Source: Cryphonectria parasitica EP155
Lineage: Eukaryota > Ascomycota > Sordariomycetes > Diaporthales > Cryphonectriaceae
Direction: 5' to 3'
Assembly: GCF_011745365.1 (NCBI RefSeq)
Contig: NW_024468915.1
Location: 846,653 to 910,652 of the forward strand
DNA: 64,000 bases
The stretch's first letter is position 1, and each line of letters opens with the position of its first letter. This document shows, in pieces, positions 47,208 to 60,473 of this stretch. The notes under the pieces were generated by a model. It saw only the letters and a list, made by a program, of their open reading frames with translations, had not been told where the DNA came from and ran no database searches. The position numbers and the translations under genes were made by a program.

Positions 47208-49098
47208 CTAGTCATCGTCATCGTCGTCATCCCCGCCACCCTTACCACCTTCCTTCCTGATCGGAATCTTGATGCCCTGGGTCGCAAAGCATTTGCTGAG
47301 CTCGGTGCTGTCACAGACGCCAGGGAACTTCTTGGCCGAGTAGACCTGGAATTTGTCGCTGAACACAGATGCGAGGATCGGGGATTTGCCAATCTTGACA
47401 GGCGCATCACCCTTCTGGTCCGCGGTGGGCTTGACGTCGACGAAGGAAAATCGGAGTCTACAAGGTTGTTCGATATTGAGTCAGTATGCCTCTGTCTTTC
47501 CTTCTGTTCCCCTCCCTCCCTCCCGCCCTTCTTCTAGACACTGGGCGGCTTTTTTTTGGGGGGGGGGGGGGGCGGGGGAGGGGCGAACAGGATCTCGTGC
47601 CCTCGGGGCATCACATCTTTCGACTTACCTAAAGTTTCCTTCTGTCCTTACACTGAGATCCTGCATGACAAACCAGATACCGATCTTGTCCTTGGTATCC
47701 TGCAGCCGAAAAGCACTCCCAGCGCAATTCCCGATAAGATTCCTGGTGAACATGCCTTGGACGCCGGCACCGGAAGGCCCAGACATGGAAATCCTCTGCG
47801 GCCCGTTCATAGAACCTGCCTCATATACCTGTGGTGGCCTGTACAGAGGCGCAAAGTCATTGGGATACCCGTATGCCGTCTGACCGTACCCGTTGGGGGC
47901 TGGTGGGTAGCTCGGAACTTTAGATCGTCAGTTCAAACCTTGCAAGTTGACGTGAGAGCATTGGAAGAAGAGAGGTGACAAGATAGACAAAGAGGCTACT
48001 GACCTTGACCGTACTGACCACCGCCGTATGGGGCGACGGGAGGCTGAGGCTGGCCATACAGCGACACTTGGCCAGAATGGGATGATGGGTAGGGTGCGAT
48101 GTTCGTAGCACGATACGGCATCGACTCGAGATTGTTGAAAGACTCGTGGATGGTTGAAGATATCGCCGGCGTGGCCGTGGTGCTGCGCACGACATTTACT
48201 TCCTTGGAACCAAGGTCGTCCCAGAGATCTACCGTCACAACGTACTGCGCGAAGTCGATGGTGCTGTCGCCCAAGGTCAGTTTTACCGCGACCTGCGCTG
48301 CCCGAGACGAATCGATTCGATACTCACTTTACGTCAACTTCTTCGCCGGTGTGGACGTCTGTCACGAGAAGCCTGATTGCCGGTGGTGGAGTAAGCGGTC
48401 TGCGGTCCTGCTCTCGCCGTTAGATGATTGTTGTTTGCTGGCAGGGGAGGGTTGCCACAAGCACTAGGACGGAAGACCTACTTTGTCACCGAAGCCGCAC
48501 ATTCTGGCACGGATTGGTTGCTGCTCAACGATCAAACTGGTTTGAGAAAATCAGGAGCAAAGGTCAGCATCTCCTCATCGAACGAAGCAAGAAGGTCCAC
48601 AACAGTCTCTGCACAGGTCCTGTCCAATAGTCCAGGACTGGAATCAAGGCTAGCAAGTGACGAAGAAGAAGGCGAGGGAAAAGGAGCGGTCATGACATAC
48701 GCATATCGGCGGCCGTTGAGGACAGTAGACACGGCCTCCAGCTTGGTGACAGCCTCGTCGCCTCCTGGTGGAGATGACTGCTGGGGCGGCACGCTCGCAT
48801 TTGGGCTTGCCTGGGAGTGCGGCGGACCGAGTGATGATGTTTGGTGGTAAAGGGACTGTCCTGGCTGTTGGGGATGGCCCTGCTGGCCCGGAAACGATGG
48901 CTGATGGTGCTGGTACGTCTGTGACTGGGCATAGCCCGTCGTGCTGCTGTAGGCATTGCCGTTCGGTGGGGACGCCATGGAGGGCAGTGTCTGCGAAGAT
49001 GCATAGCTGCTGTGCGCCAGTGGAGGAGGCGGCAATTGGTGGGGGTAGACGGAAGGCATCGTGCCGTTGGGCCCTCGCGGGCTCGAGTACGAGGTCAT
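47208..49098 (-). CDS. velB: Velvet-family regulator VelB
   Basis: Velvet-domain DNA-binding regulator that pairs with VeA and VosA to link light, sporulation and secondary metabolism; shuttles to the nucleus. Six exons on the minus strand: 49098-48701, 48536-48482, 48407-48328, 48263-48004, 47917-47629 and 47457-47208, all in phase, 443 residues (A. nidulans VelB has 369). A Gln/Pro/Ser-rich head of about 115 residues precedes the first velvet half (GRRYALIVEQQPIRARMCGF to EEVDVNTIDFAQYVVTVDLW). A Gly/Tyr/Pro-rich insert of about 100 residues, hallmark of VelB, follows. The second half then runs from MFTRNLIGNCAGSAFRLQDT through KIGIWFVMQDLSVRTEGNFR to FPGVCDSTELSKCFATQGIK. The protein ends in GGKGGGDDDDDDD, an acidic tail. 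Intron 5 (47458-47628) contains a 15-G plus-strand run. Each junction recreates a known velvet motif, so the model is strong. Confidence 0.94.
47558..47572. repeat. Poly-G tract (15) inside a velB intron
   Basis: Fifteen G on the plus strand preceded by eight T, so C15-A8 in the velB pre-mRNA. The only long G/C run found inside a gene. Confidence 0.9.
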
Positions 49099-52000
49099 TG
49101 AATGTTCCCCTCGTGGTGATCTTTTTTCCTGGTTGTCGTGCTATCAAAGACCCAAGCTTTTGTCTCTTCTTTTCTCTTCAAAGCAAACGTGAGTAAGAAC
49201 CTCGCGATATCGATATTGACTCGATGGTGCGCGATGATAAGCGACGCTCCAGAGAAATTGGTGTGTATGTCGTCCCTGCTGCTGGCCTGAGGGGGGATTG
49301 GACAGCGGGATTGCTTATATCGTCCGCCTCTGAGTCCACAACCACACTCTCGAGTTTGTCTGGTCGGGTTGGCACCAGTGGCTCTCCAGTGCAAAAGAGT
49401 GTCGTGAGGCCCTTTCGCTAGGCACCACTAAAGGCAGAGGACCACGTTGACGAGATGAAAGTGTTGCACCACCTGGACGGAACGACACTCGAGCAGTGGG
49501 GACTTTTTTGATCTGCGCATGCCAGGGGGGTTCGATGGCTATGGGCCGGACCGTGTTGCCGTCGTGAGAGAGACTGAATGCATGGGCTGGCTGAATGTAA
49601 ACGGCGGGCTGATTGAAATTGGAGGCAATGCGAAGCCGAGGCACACACCAAACGCTCTCACACACACACCAACAGAACAGAACAGCACAATAGCCTGGTG
49701 AGAATAAGGTGGGGCCCTAGACCATGACGCAAAAAGGCTATGCAGGAGGCCGTCTGTACTCTCTCTGCTTAGAATGTCTGCTTCTTATGTGTGTGATTGT
49801 GTGAAAGGGAATAAAATGGTTGTGAACGAGAAGAAAAGATACGATGGGGGATGGAAGGAAAAAGGGTCGGACAGGAACAGGTTCAAGGCCAAATGGTGGC
49901 AGCAGCAGTACTGTGGTAGAGCATGCAAGGTTTAGAGAGGTTCAGGTTGGGGGGGCAAGGTGGTGGCAGCATTTGACAGGCGCCCCAGTTGCAGCAGCAC
50001 GTCGTCGACCCAGAACCACCCATGCTGACCTAGCCCAGCACTACGGGCCAGACAGTTGTGGTTATCCAATGGTAGTGATGGTGACCCTGGTCCACCAGGG
50101 GGGTGGGAAGGGGGGGGGGGGGAATAGTACTGCGGTACGTGCAGCGGCGCGCGTTGACAGCGGGGTAATCAGGTACCCAAGTACCATAGTACCATAGCAT
50201 TATTGTATGGGCCGGGAAGTAGTGTTCCACACTATTACTGCTGTGTTAATGCATACCCTACACTATAGTAGGTGACTGACTATAGTATGGTACGGCGGCG
50301 GATACTATAGCACCACCAGACGGGAGCACACTTGCGTTATGCACGTAGCCTTGTGTGTTTTTCTTTCTTTCTTTTTTGGTTTGGAAAGAGGGGTATGATA
50401 AAGGGGGTTGGAGGAGAGAGAACCCACGCACTGCTGCATACTACCTGTCACCTTTAAGGTTGCCTTTCTCTCTCTCTTTTTTTCTTCTCTTTCGTGCTGA
50501 ATGTAAGAGAAGAGGGAAGGGGGCAAGAGGGATGGATTGAGAAGGGAGGGGGAAAACGACTGATGGCCTGGGTGCTAGGTGGAGGTGCTGCTGCTGCTGC
50601 TGCCGCCGCCGCCGCTGCTGGGACCAGTAATTACTGCGTACTATGGTACACTGGCTGACAGGCCTTGCCAGATGCAGGGTTTGATCTGGCCAAATAACCT
50701 CAGACAGGCTAGGTTAGGCCCATTTCAAGTAAGTCTAGCACTCTCAATCCAGTAAGTCAGTGCATACCAAGATTAATACATTGACCCCCAGTAAAGCACC
50801 GTACCATACCACGTAGACCGTAGCACCATAGTGTACCACAGTTAAGGGTGTGTCCAGTCCAACTTGATAGAACTTATCACAGTCGTAACTGCCAGACTTG
50901 ATAGTCAGTGAATGCTCAGGTAGGCTCACCTCATGACTCCTTTAGCCCCCCTCCCCCCTTTCCTTCCTCTCCAGTTTTTTTTTTTTTCCCTTCCCTTTTC
51001 CCCTCCCTCTGCCCTCTCTTTTCTTTCCTCAGAAGTCGCACAATGATTATCTTCTTCCTCACTCCCCCTTCACCCCTTCATATTTCTGCCGGATCCTTCC
51101 CGCAGGTGCCCACCCTCTCTGGTCTCCCCTCTATTTAACCCACCCCCCCTCCCTTTCTCTCCTCTTTCTTTCCCTTCTGATGTGTGTGTGCCCCTGTGGG
51201 TACCCCTCCTGTGAACAGCCCCACCGTCCCGCCGCGGCCCCACCATACCAGGGAATGGGCAGACGGGAATTGCTTCCTTGCTTTCCTTGCTGCCTTGTAC
51301 ATACTGAAAACTGGCACTGGAACCCTGAAAATGCTTGGGTGCTTGGATGGTCTGGGCAGGAAGCCAGATCAGTGGGCCCCCTCTGAGTGCGATAATTTCC
51401 ATGCTTGCGTCCATGCACAACTGCCATCCGGACCCGATGCTTCACCGGGCAGTAGTAATCTCGGGGACGACCAGCCGGCCTAAAAAGCCGATGCTATGTG
51501 TGGAATTTATATGCACAATAGGGCCGTTACATGCTATCTGTCATTTACTGATGGTTCATATTAATAAGCCTATATACGCTTGTATGTTTGGAGCTTAATC
51601 GCTCGCGTGATGACAATCAGACGGCGCTGACACAGCCCCAGCACAGGCATAGACGCGGCTGCAGAGATCAGCATATCGTATTGCGCGCTCTCTTTTCTCG
51701 CATTTTCTACTGTGCCCATGCGTCGACCAGCAGCCAAGGCTTAGAGACGGAACTGTGGCTACTCGGAATACACTCATGGTGGACTCGTTCGAAAAGAGGC
51801 AGAGACAAGGAGGCCCGAGCATCACCATCCCATCTGATGTCGCACGCTCAGAGACGCCACCATTGCTGCCAGGCCAAGCCGTTCCTTTCACACCGGTCGA
51901 GCCTCGAGTAACGCAGAGAGGCTCGACTGCAGTCAGGTGCCACTGCGCCGGAACCAGGTGGGTCTATCTGGATACCTGTCCCTGGCCCAACCTGCTCTGT

Positions 52001-54319
52001 GGCGCCCGCGCCAATGGTACGAGGATGCCACGAACTGGCAGTTTCGACCATCACAGGCAGCAATGTCGTACGACCTAAGGCAACCTTTTCTTTTCCTATT
52101 CCCTCCCTTCGTACTTCCCTCTCTGGATGAATGAGTCCTCGTCATTTGTCGCATTTACTTTTTGCGGTTATGCCGATCTCCAAGCCACCTGTTCCTGACG
52201 TCGCACCATGCTGGTCAAGCTGCACGCGAGCCCACCCAGGTGGACTGAACTTGTCTCCGGTCTTGGCCACTCGGAGCCCAGTCCGCGACTGCACACAGGG
52301 CTTTTGAGACTGCTTGCTATACTCTGTGTAGCCTCGGAGGTCCCAACTCTGCTACGGCTGCAATCGGTTCGGGCAGTAGGTTGAGACTGAAAAGCCAGCG
52401 GCCTCTCGTGCGCCACAACCCCTATAGACACACGCCTTTTCATGGCTGACAATGGGGCATGTGGGTGTCACCGCCACCACCACTAGGCACGCACGATTTC
52501 TTCCGCCTCTCATCTGCAGAGACGTGCCGCAACAAGCCGCGAACAGCTTACTCAGCTGTGGCACATATACACACACTGCTTTGGTATCCAAGCAGGTCTG
52601 ACGTAGCCTTGCCGAGCGACGTGTCTCAATGCTCCAGCCTTGTGGTCTCGACCATGGATACTACTGACGTCTCTTGCTGCCGATCTGAACTGAACACGCC
52701 CCCTCCCTCTCTATCCTCTACACATACAAGTCAAACTAGCGGACTGTCTAATAGGGTGTTATCATTGCCTCGTTCAACATGTAGAAGCGGCACAACCCCC
52801 CAGTAGATGAATAGGCTGGCTATTACAGAGATAACCACGCTGGTGATGGCTCACAAAGAAGCTTTTGGGTTGATTATGACTATGCGATCTGCCTAGCCCG
52901 CCAGGCAGAACAGATCCAAATAAGTCTATCATGGGACTACTACCGAGACAAGAGTAGATCGAGGTTTTCATTCCCGCCGATGTATCTCCTGTGTATGGTT
53001 AACATATATGTATTGTATACACACCCTCTACCTTCCCCACCAGAACGCCCTGCCATACCCGCCAACCAGAAGCCGGTTTGCAACTTGGATGATTGATAAT
53101 AATCATGGAAAGGCTCAGTCGATCTGTAGACTGGATGGAGTACAAAACCCCTCAGCACGGTATTTGAAGGTGGAAGAGGGCTAAGAGACATATCTCTTCA
53201 AAGTAGTTGGCCAGGTGCCCTCCCGTGCTCACCTACAGACTACAGCATACCCCTACGCTGTTTTGTGGCTTTTCATTACACGCCCATCTCTGTTGAAGCA
53301 TTTGTTCAGGAAGACAAGCAGGTCATTTTTGTATTTATTGCTGCCTACAGAAGCACACGTTAGAAGGACCGAGGGAGAGGAGAGAAAGAAAAAAAAATAG
53401 ACTACAATATTGCATCGCATTGAATATTGAATATTGATCCATTTGCCTATGCTCTTGCCTAGTAGTAGTAGTACTCTTTTTATCTGGACAGCTCCTCGAG
53501 ACTGCTACAAAAGGGGCCTGTCCATCCAACACATGGTGTTGATGAAATACCCCGAAAGCCAACACTCAAACTCACTCCCGTACCTCCCACCCCCAGTCCG
53601 CCACCATCTCTTGTCCATATCAAAAGTAGCAATGGTAGGCGTCCTCCCTTCCTCCGAAGCTCCTGACTCCGGGTTCTGGACAGCCTCGACAATAAGAGGA
53701 TTTCTTTGGAGAGATAAAGAAAAGAAGAGAACTAGGCTTGATGCTGAAGATTAAAGGCAAGGCACTGCCTGACCCAAAGCCAGCAAAAGCTAGCAGAGAT
53801 TTTGGTGTTTTTTGTTCTTTTGGTATGATCCCCTTGCAGTTCCGTTTCACCCTGCTGTGAAATAAATTGGTCCTCATTTCCATGGTGAGAAGGCCAAACA
53901 AATGAAAACAAGTCGTGATGGTAGCTGCGCCAGGATCCCCTCCTCTCTTCACAACCGACACACTTTCTCTTTTTTTTTCTTGTTCGTGCTGTGTGTGTGT
54001 GTGCGGCACAGGCTTATACGAATTGAAATGATGTGAACGCCCGCCCGCGGATTTCTGGTATCTTCTAACAGGCCGATTTCCCCTTGATGAACTCCTCCTG
54101 AAGGAAAATTAAAGATCAAAAAATATGCATGCTTGCTCCCTCCTTGCTTGTCGTAATGTGTAATACACATGAGATTCTCATGAAGTTGAGTTGATAGACA
54201 ATCCCCACGTTCAGCTCGCGAAGAATAGAAAGTCCGTCATCGAGGACGCCACACACCGAGCGGCCACGCTGTGCTGGCATGTCCGCCAAGTCAGTTGTCA
54301 TCCATGTCGTTCGCATTCA
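49099..54319. other. 5.2-kb spacer velB / Rho-GEF
   Basis: velB promoter side plus the 3' side of the GEF gene. Contents: a 13-G run (50110-50122), a GTAC/CTATAG-rich patch (50160-50310) and a second patch near 50638-50850 with copies of GTACCATAGTAC, a CTG/CCG triplet run (about 50587-50620), and a strong pyrimidine block (50945-51180) with 13 T. No frame over about 130 codons shows a domain. An unannotated plus-strand transcript is possible. Confidence 0.45.
50945..51180 (+). promoter_or_regulatory. Candidate promoter: pyrimidine-rich block with TATA-like site
   Basis: About 235 bp of nearly pure C/T on the plus strand, including T13 (50975-50987) and a CTATTTAA near 51131-51138. Filamentous-fungal promoters and start sites often look like this. 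Only short frames follow (up to 107 codons, no domain), so a non-coding transcript or chance is as likely as a gene. Confidence 0.3.
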
Positions 54320-57300
54320 TTACGAATCGGCTAGTTTGGCGAAATGTTTGGACCAGATCCAGCCGACAAGATTGTTTGGGTCGTCTTGGTTTTTGGCGAG
54401 CCACAGTTCACCCTTTTCAGCGACGACATCGAAGATCTGCCGATAGACATGGTTAGTAAGATGGCTAATTGTACAAAAGATCTCAACGATCAAGAAGATA
54501 CGAACCTCTCCGGCTGTGTATGTCAGATAAGGATAGCCAGCCTCGTGCTTCGTTGTCTCAATATTAAACTCGAAGAGGGATGCAGCAAGCCACAACACGT
54601 TGTAGCCATTGTTGATTTGACGCTCGCGCGATGATGCACGAGATGATGAGCCGGGCTGAGACTCCTCGGGGGTTTCGGCCAACGGCAAGGCAGACTGAAA
54701 GAGCCCAGAATTGCGGTGCCCGTCGCCACCAGAGAGTGGAGGGCTAGTGGCAGAGTTAGACTCTCGCCGCAGGTGGCTCGAGGACAACGACTCGATACTA
54801 GGCCTCGGCATGCCCGCAGAGTCATAGCTTCGTCCCGTGCCAGGTCGTGTCGTGATGGGCGGGACGTTGCGCGGGGTACCGGAGATGTCAGAGGAGACCG
54901 GCGAGGCAGGACCACGTGAGGTAAGGCCTGCATAGTAGTCCCTGTAGAAGTAACCGGGACCGCCGCCGTTGTTGGGCGGTGGTGATGTCGGGAACGGTGG
55001 GTTGTGTTGCTTGGCGAAGTCTGGCGTGGGCAGCACTGGAACATGATCGCTTGTTATAGACAAGCCTCGGAGCCGCGGGGTCCCAAGATCAGAAGGTCGT
55101 GACCTGATCCTGGAGACGGTCTCGTCTGTTGTGGATTGAGACGTTCGGGTCCTCATGGTGTGGTTGAGGATGCCGAGAGCCATGATCTGCTCCTCCATCT
55201 CCTTGAAGTCTCGCTGGAACGTCGTCACGACCTCGGATAGGTCGCGGGAATCTGGGGCTGCCCCAACAGCCCGGATCTTCTCCTTCCATATGAACCACCA
55301 CTTGGCCTGGATGTTGATCATGTTGCCAAGACAGATGTTGCCCACTTTTTCGGTAAGCGCAGAGAGCTGCGGCAGCTCCTTCTTCAGGGTGTCGTTCAGG
55401 GCCTCGTAGTGCTCCACCAGCTCCGAGAGCTGTTTGTCTATCTTCTTGCCGCTCTTCTTCAGCTGGACGGACTTCTCATAGTCGAGGCGCCGCTTGTTCC
55501 GCTTCTTCATGGCGAGCAGAGGGTTTTGATAGCTCCGGATGACCAACTCGAACGGTTCTATCACATGTTTGCGGATCGCAAAGAGCTGTTGTTCTCTTGT
55601 TAGCTATAGTGTGGTTTCGGCTGTTAGTCGACGTGCTTACATGTTGATCGAGGGCCACCGTCTTGATGTCTCTCATAGAGACGTTGAACTGGACCCATTT
55701 GGCTTCGAGCTCCGGGTGCGGACCAGGTTGGAGCCTCATCACCAGCTCCATTGCTGACAAGTAATCCAGGAACGTCTGTACATAGGCGGCAACCTGCCTG
55801 GTGTAGAATTCCACATCCCGGAGAACGACCTGCAAGCGCAGGTAGTCGTCGCTGAACTTCTCGTTGAGCTTGAGATACTCGGGATCCTCGGGTGTCCGGT
55901 TGCTGGAGGCCTGCAGCTTGTCGACCCTCTTGCCAAAGGCTCTGGCGAAGCCAGCCTTGACATCCGTGTCCTTTCCCTTCCTGCCCACGATCTGTCCGAC
56001 CAGCTCGAAATTCTTCTTGGTCTTGTTGATGTCCAGGATGGCAGTCTCGACGGACATCCGGGCGGCAACCAGATCCTCCCGGTCGGGATGATCCTCAGGC
56101 GTGTACTGTAGCAACTGAGCAATGAGATTGGGATACTTGGTGATCCTCTGCATGGGTTTAATGAGAAGCGAGTCCAGGTTCCACGCAGCTGTGAGGTCTC
56201 TGGCCACCTCGTTGCACTCGTTCAACCACACCTGTACGGTCGGGTCTTGCTGGATTTCGATCAAACGCTTGTTGGCAACGTCGCTCGTCCGGAGGAATCC
56301 CTCGTGTGCCGCTCTCATCTGCTCAATATTCCGTATAAAAGCCGGTCCGATGATGGTGTGACGATCCTTGACATCGTCTGTCTCGTCGCTTGCTGCAAGA
56401 ATACTGGGCGGCGACACCAGCGTCGTGGAAGAGGGTGTTGTCGAGGGAACAGTTGATGCTGTCGTCGAGGCGACCGAGCGAATCGTATTCGCATCCGAAA
56501 ACGTCGCGTCCTCCTTCAACATCGGGGACCGCTTCCCTCGAGGCACATACACGCTCGTGACGCCGTCCTTGAGTTCGCTCAGGAATGTCGTGTGAAAAGC
56601 GACAATCTCGTGCGTGTTGCGGAAGATCAGCTTGATGGTCTTGTCATCAAGCTTGGGGCACGCTTCCGCCGTTCCCTTGTAGATCTCCTCGACAACATTC
56701 ATGTCCCTGACAAAGACTGCCTCTGTGTCCACTATCTCCCTGATGCACAATTGGCGTTGGCGCAGACGGTTCTTTTCTTTCCTGGCTGCGACAGACTCCT
56801 CATCCACGTCCTCGGACACCTTGCGCTCGCCCTCGATAGGCGTCTGGGCGGGCATGCCGCTGTCGAGTGACTGAGGAGACGATGCATCGTGATAGTCATC
56901 GCTCTCCCTGCGTGCTAAAGGAAAGCTAATGTTCCCATTCTCGTCCCTCGGGACAGAGCTAGTGGACCTGTGATCGTCATAATAGCCACTGGTTGGGCGT
57001 GAGCCGGCGTCGGGAGGTGGCGGCGGCGAGTGATCTGGGAGCCTTGGGATCCGCAGACCACGATCAAGCCCGGGGGCGTAGGATCCGAAGAAGATGCCTC
57101 GCGTGTCAGACTCGGCCGCACGATGGTGCTCGGTGCCCTCATCGTCTCCGCCGCCGTCTGTGTAGTAGCGGCGTCTGAACGAGGAGTCATCGTCTCGCAG
57201 TGACTGGGGCCGGGAGGCATCAGCCTCGCTCGTGTCGGCATAGTCCAGACGCCGCGAGTCCCTGCTGCTGTATGACAAATCTGTCCACATGGACTGCTGG

Positions 57301-60300
57301 CTCGATCGGTTGGCCGGAGTCGTCATCGAGGGGACATTGAGGCTGTTGGAGGTGTCAGGGGTGCGCTGCGCCTCGCCTGCAGCCGAAGGACCATCCGAGA
57401 TGTCGACATCAGAAGCTGTGTATGTTGAATCTCGGAGGCTGGCGATGTTGTCCTTCAGCCGCGGCCCGGTGTAGAAGTCCTCTAGTGAGTCCATCTGTGG
57501 CTCATCCCGTGGCTGCATGTACTCTGGCTCTTCTTGCTCGGCGTACGGCGGAGAGCCGAAACCGGCATCTCGGCTTATGATAGTGACAGTGGTTGTATGG
57601 TACGGCTGCGCGACGTACGGCTGTGGCTCATACTCATCCTTGACTGTAGCTTGTGGTTCAAGGGCAGGCTCGACTGGCTGCTGCTCAGCCTGCACCTCTG
57701 GCTCCTGTTGCAGCTCGGGGTGGTGGTGGTGGTGGTGGTGGTGGTGGTGGTGTTGGTGGTGATACTCGTCGATGTGATGGGACTCGACCTCGGAGACCGA
57801 TGCTGTGTCGTAATCGTCCGTGAAGGCCCCAGGGATCGGAAGTTCAGCGCCAGGTGCGGTCCACGACGATGAGCCCTGAGGGCCACGCCCGGGAGAGGAC
57901 GGCTCGAGAGAGATGGTGATTGGAATGCTCTCTTCGTCAGCGAGGTCTTCGAAGGGATCCCGGTAGGTTGCCCTCTTGTAGGAAGACGAGGATCGCGGGG
58001 CGGCCGGAGCTTCAGTCTGGGCGTTGTTGTCGACAGGTGCCGGCTGTTCAGGCAGCCCCTCCTCGTGTGTCGAGCGCTCAGGCACCGGCGGCTCTGTCTG
58101 AGCTTCATGGTCAAACTCAGTGATGACGCTAGTCTCCGAAACAGCTGATGGAGGTGCCTCATCCCGGTCGAAGGGTGGTGACCCTACGCTTGGGAAAGTC
58201 CCAGGGAGCCCTAGAGTTGGAGAATCGATACTCAGCACAGGAGGCGGCGCCGGACGGACTGTACTCGGTGCGGCGCTGTTCCCGATTGATACAGCTCCAT
58301 CGCCGCCGGCTGCCTCGGCGCTGTTCTCCTCTCGTGACTCCTCCACATCATGGGACGCTTCAGATGTCCTGGTCGGCTCCCTCGCCGCCTCGAGCGCTGC
58401 AGCTTCGGCAGCCGCAATTTGTGCCTCTGCTCGGGCTTGTGCGCGAGCCTTTGCCTTCGCAGCTGCCTCGAGCTCCTTCTTCCGCCTCTGTGCAGCAGCC
58501 TCCCTGGCTTCTCTCGCTTCCGTATCTCGTATCGTCTTGCTGTATTTGAGTTTTATAGTCTCTCGTCGCTGCGCAAAGTCAACTGGTCCGCCCAGCGACA
58601 GCTTCCTTCTCCGTCCTGGTGGTGCCTCCTGTCTCGAGTCGGACCTTGCCGAGGGCCGGAGAGGTGGATTGTGAGTGGCCTTGGAGTGGTCGATGGTCTT
58701 CAGCCTGGAGCTGGCTGTCGTTGCCTGCGATACGGGCTGTCTCGGCCGGGAGCTTCGGAGCGGGGGTGATAGCTTCGGCGGCGGGGAGATGACAGCCGCG
58801 AGACGGGCGTTGGTGGAGTTCGGGGCAGGCGTTGTCTTTCGGGCAGTCGATGGGCCGGTGGGCGTCTTTGATCGGTTGACCGGCGTCTTTGCACGTGTCA
58901 CGGGCGTGCTTTGTTGTCTCGACGTCCTGCCGCTGGGTGGCAACCGCCGCACACCTGCTGGCGAGTTAGAGCGGGTCGACGCTGGACTTGTAGGATCTGG
59001 TGGTGTGGTGAATTTTTTGTTCATGACGGGGAGCCGAGAGGACGAGGGCGAGTGAGGCGAGTACGACTGTTCCAATTGTCGCCGCAACTGCGTGTTGTTG
59101 GTGTTGATCGGGGGCGCCTTAGGGCCGAGCTGGTCACTCTGCGACCTGGTATGTGACCTTGTCGGGCTCTCGTCAGTGTGGTGGTGGCGGTGGTGGTGTG
59201 GTGTGCCATTCCTCTGGGGCGAACGAGCCCCGCGATACCAGTCGGTAGGTGAGGCAGGCTCGGCGGGGGCTTCTGATTGACTGCGCTGATGCTGCTGCTG
59301 CTGGACCGAAGGGTCCTGTCCTGAGGACTCTGTCTCTCTCCGCAGTGAGTCACCCTCTATACCGAACCCGGGCGTCTCTGCATTGACGTCCTCTTGCCGT
59401 ATCTCCCCAAAGAGGAGAGGCTCACCTGGAGCAGATGGCGGTTGGGATGATAATGACGACTGGTTCGTGCCATGTGTAGGGTGCGTGTTGTTGGAGGGGC
59501 CGGTCGCTTTCGGTCGGCTGATGCGGCTCGCAAATGACTGTGAATTGGTCGAGACATGGTCCTCTGGCATGAACCGAGACCGCTGGGTGCCACCAGAGGC
59601 GCTGCCCTTGGGAGAGTCGCCTGCGGGCGCACGCAGCGATGAGTACGACTGGGCGTCACTCATGGTCGCAGAGCGGCCGTTGACGGGTCTCACGGTGCCG
59701 CCCCTGGCGACATTTCGTGATGGCACCCGGCGGGCGTCGGCTGGGGACGGGGTCCCATTCTGCTCGAATCGCTTCTTCATGTCCTTGACGCTGGCCCTCG
59801 CAGCAGGAGGCACCGCACTTCCAGTGGCAGAGCGAAGCCTGGTTCCTTCGATGGGCACAAATCGGTCGTCGACGGGGTTGGATGCTGAGCGGTAGAAAGG
59901 CCTCGTGCCAGCGCGGCCGCCTTGTAGGCCTGGCAGCTTGGAGGAAGCAGCAGTGCCGTTGCTGTTGCTGGTGGTGTTGGACCGTGCGGGTGGGGCGCGG
60001 CGGTTCGTCGAGGCGGCAGAGGCCATGGGGTCGTGGGTCGAGGAGGATGCCGGGTCGTGTTTCGCGGCCTCGAAGTTCCTGTAGCCTCGGTAGAAGTCGT
60101 CAGGGCTCCCTCCAGGGGCGGCAAGCGCTGCAGCATCTGAGGCTGCAGCATGGAAGTTATCATAGGATGTGGGCGGCGGGTCGAAGGGCGAGGAAGCGTC
60201 CTCGTCAGGAGGAGTCAGGACACGATGTCTCTCGTCTGGAGCAGAGTACGGGTCGAGGGCAGTGATGGCGTCGTAGAGAGGCTGATCGTCGTATCTTGCA

Positions 60301-60303
60301 AAG

Positions 60304-60336
<33 letters not shown>

Positions 60337-60473
60337 CGTTGTCTGGACGGGGAGGAGAGGTGGGTGGGGAGGTCGTGGTGGGCTTGGGGATGATGATGGG
60401 ATGAGGGCGAGGTAGCTACCGCCAGGCCAGGGTCCTGGCGAAGATCCTCGTCTTCTCGATTGCTTCCGTCCAT
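54320..60473 (-). CDS. Rho/Cdc42 guanine nucleotide exchange factor, DH-BAR-SH3 (Gef1/Tuba-like)
   Basis: Likely activates a Rho GTPase such as Cdc42 at curved membrane sites during polar growth or septation. Exons on the minus strand: 60473-55641, 55585-54506 and 54436-54320, introns of 55 and 69 nt, 2009 residues. The ATG at 60473 has a GCCACCATGG context; the frame upstream opens only through GTG. The first 1200 residues are disordered, with poly-Gln (about 45-57), a basic/Ala helical region (REAREAAAQRRKKELEAAAK) and poly-His (about 908-920). The DH domain covers about 1240-1480, with the conserved helix LLIKPMQRITKYPNLIAQLL and an internal Ser/Thr-rich loop. A BAR domain follows at about 1500-1740, across the first junction. 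The C-terminal SH3-like domain (about 1940-2005) reads YPYLTYTAGE / IFDVVAEKGELWLAKNQDDP across the second junction. Domain order resembles S. pombe Gef1 and animal DNMBP. The exact GTPase is inferred. Confidence 0.92.
57717..57752 (-). repeat. Coding poly-His repeat (CAC/CAT)n
   Basis: GGT repeats on the plus strand encode about twelve consecutive His in the disordered region of the Rho-GEF. Confidence 0.9.
60304..60336 (-). repeat. Coding poly-Gln repeat (CAG)n
   Basis: CTG repeats on the plus strand encode about eleven consecutive Gln near the N-terminus of the Rho-GEF. Likely length-variable between strains. Confidence 0.9.
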
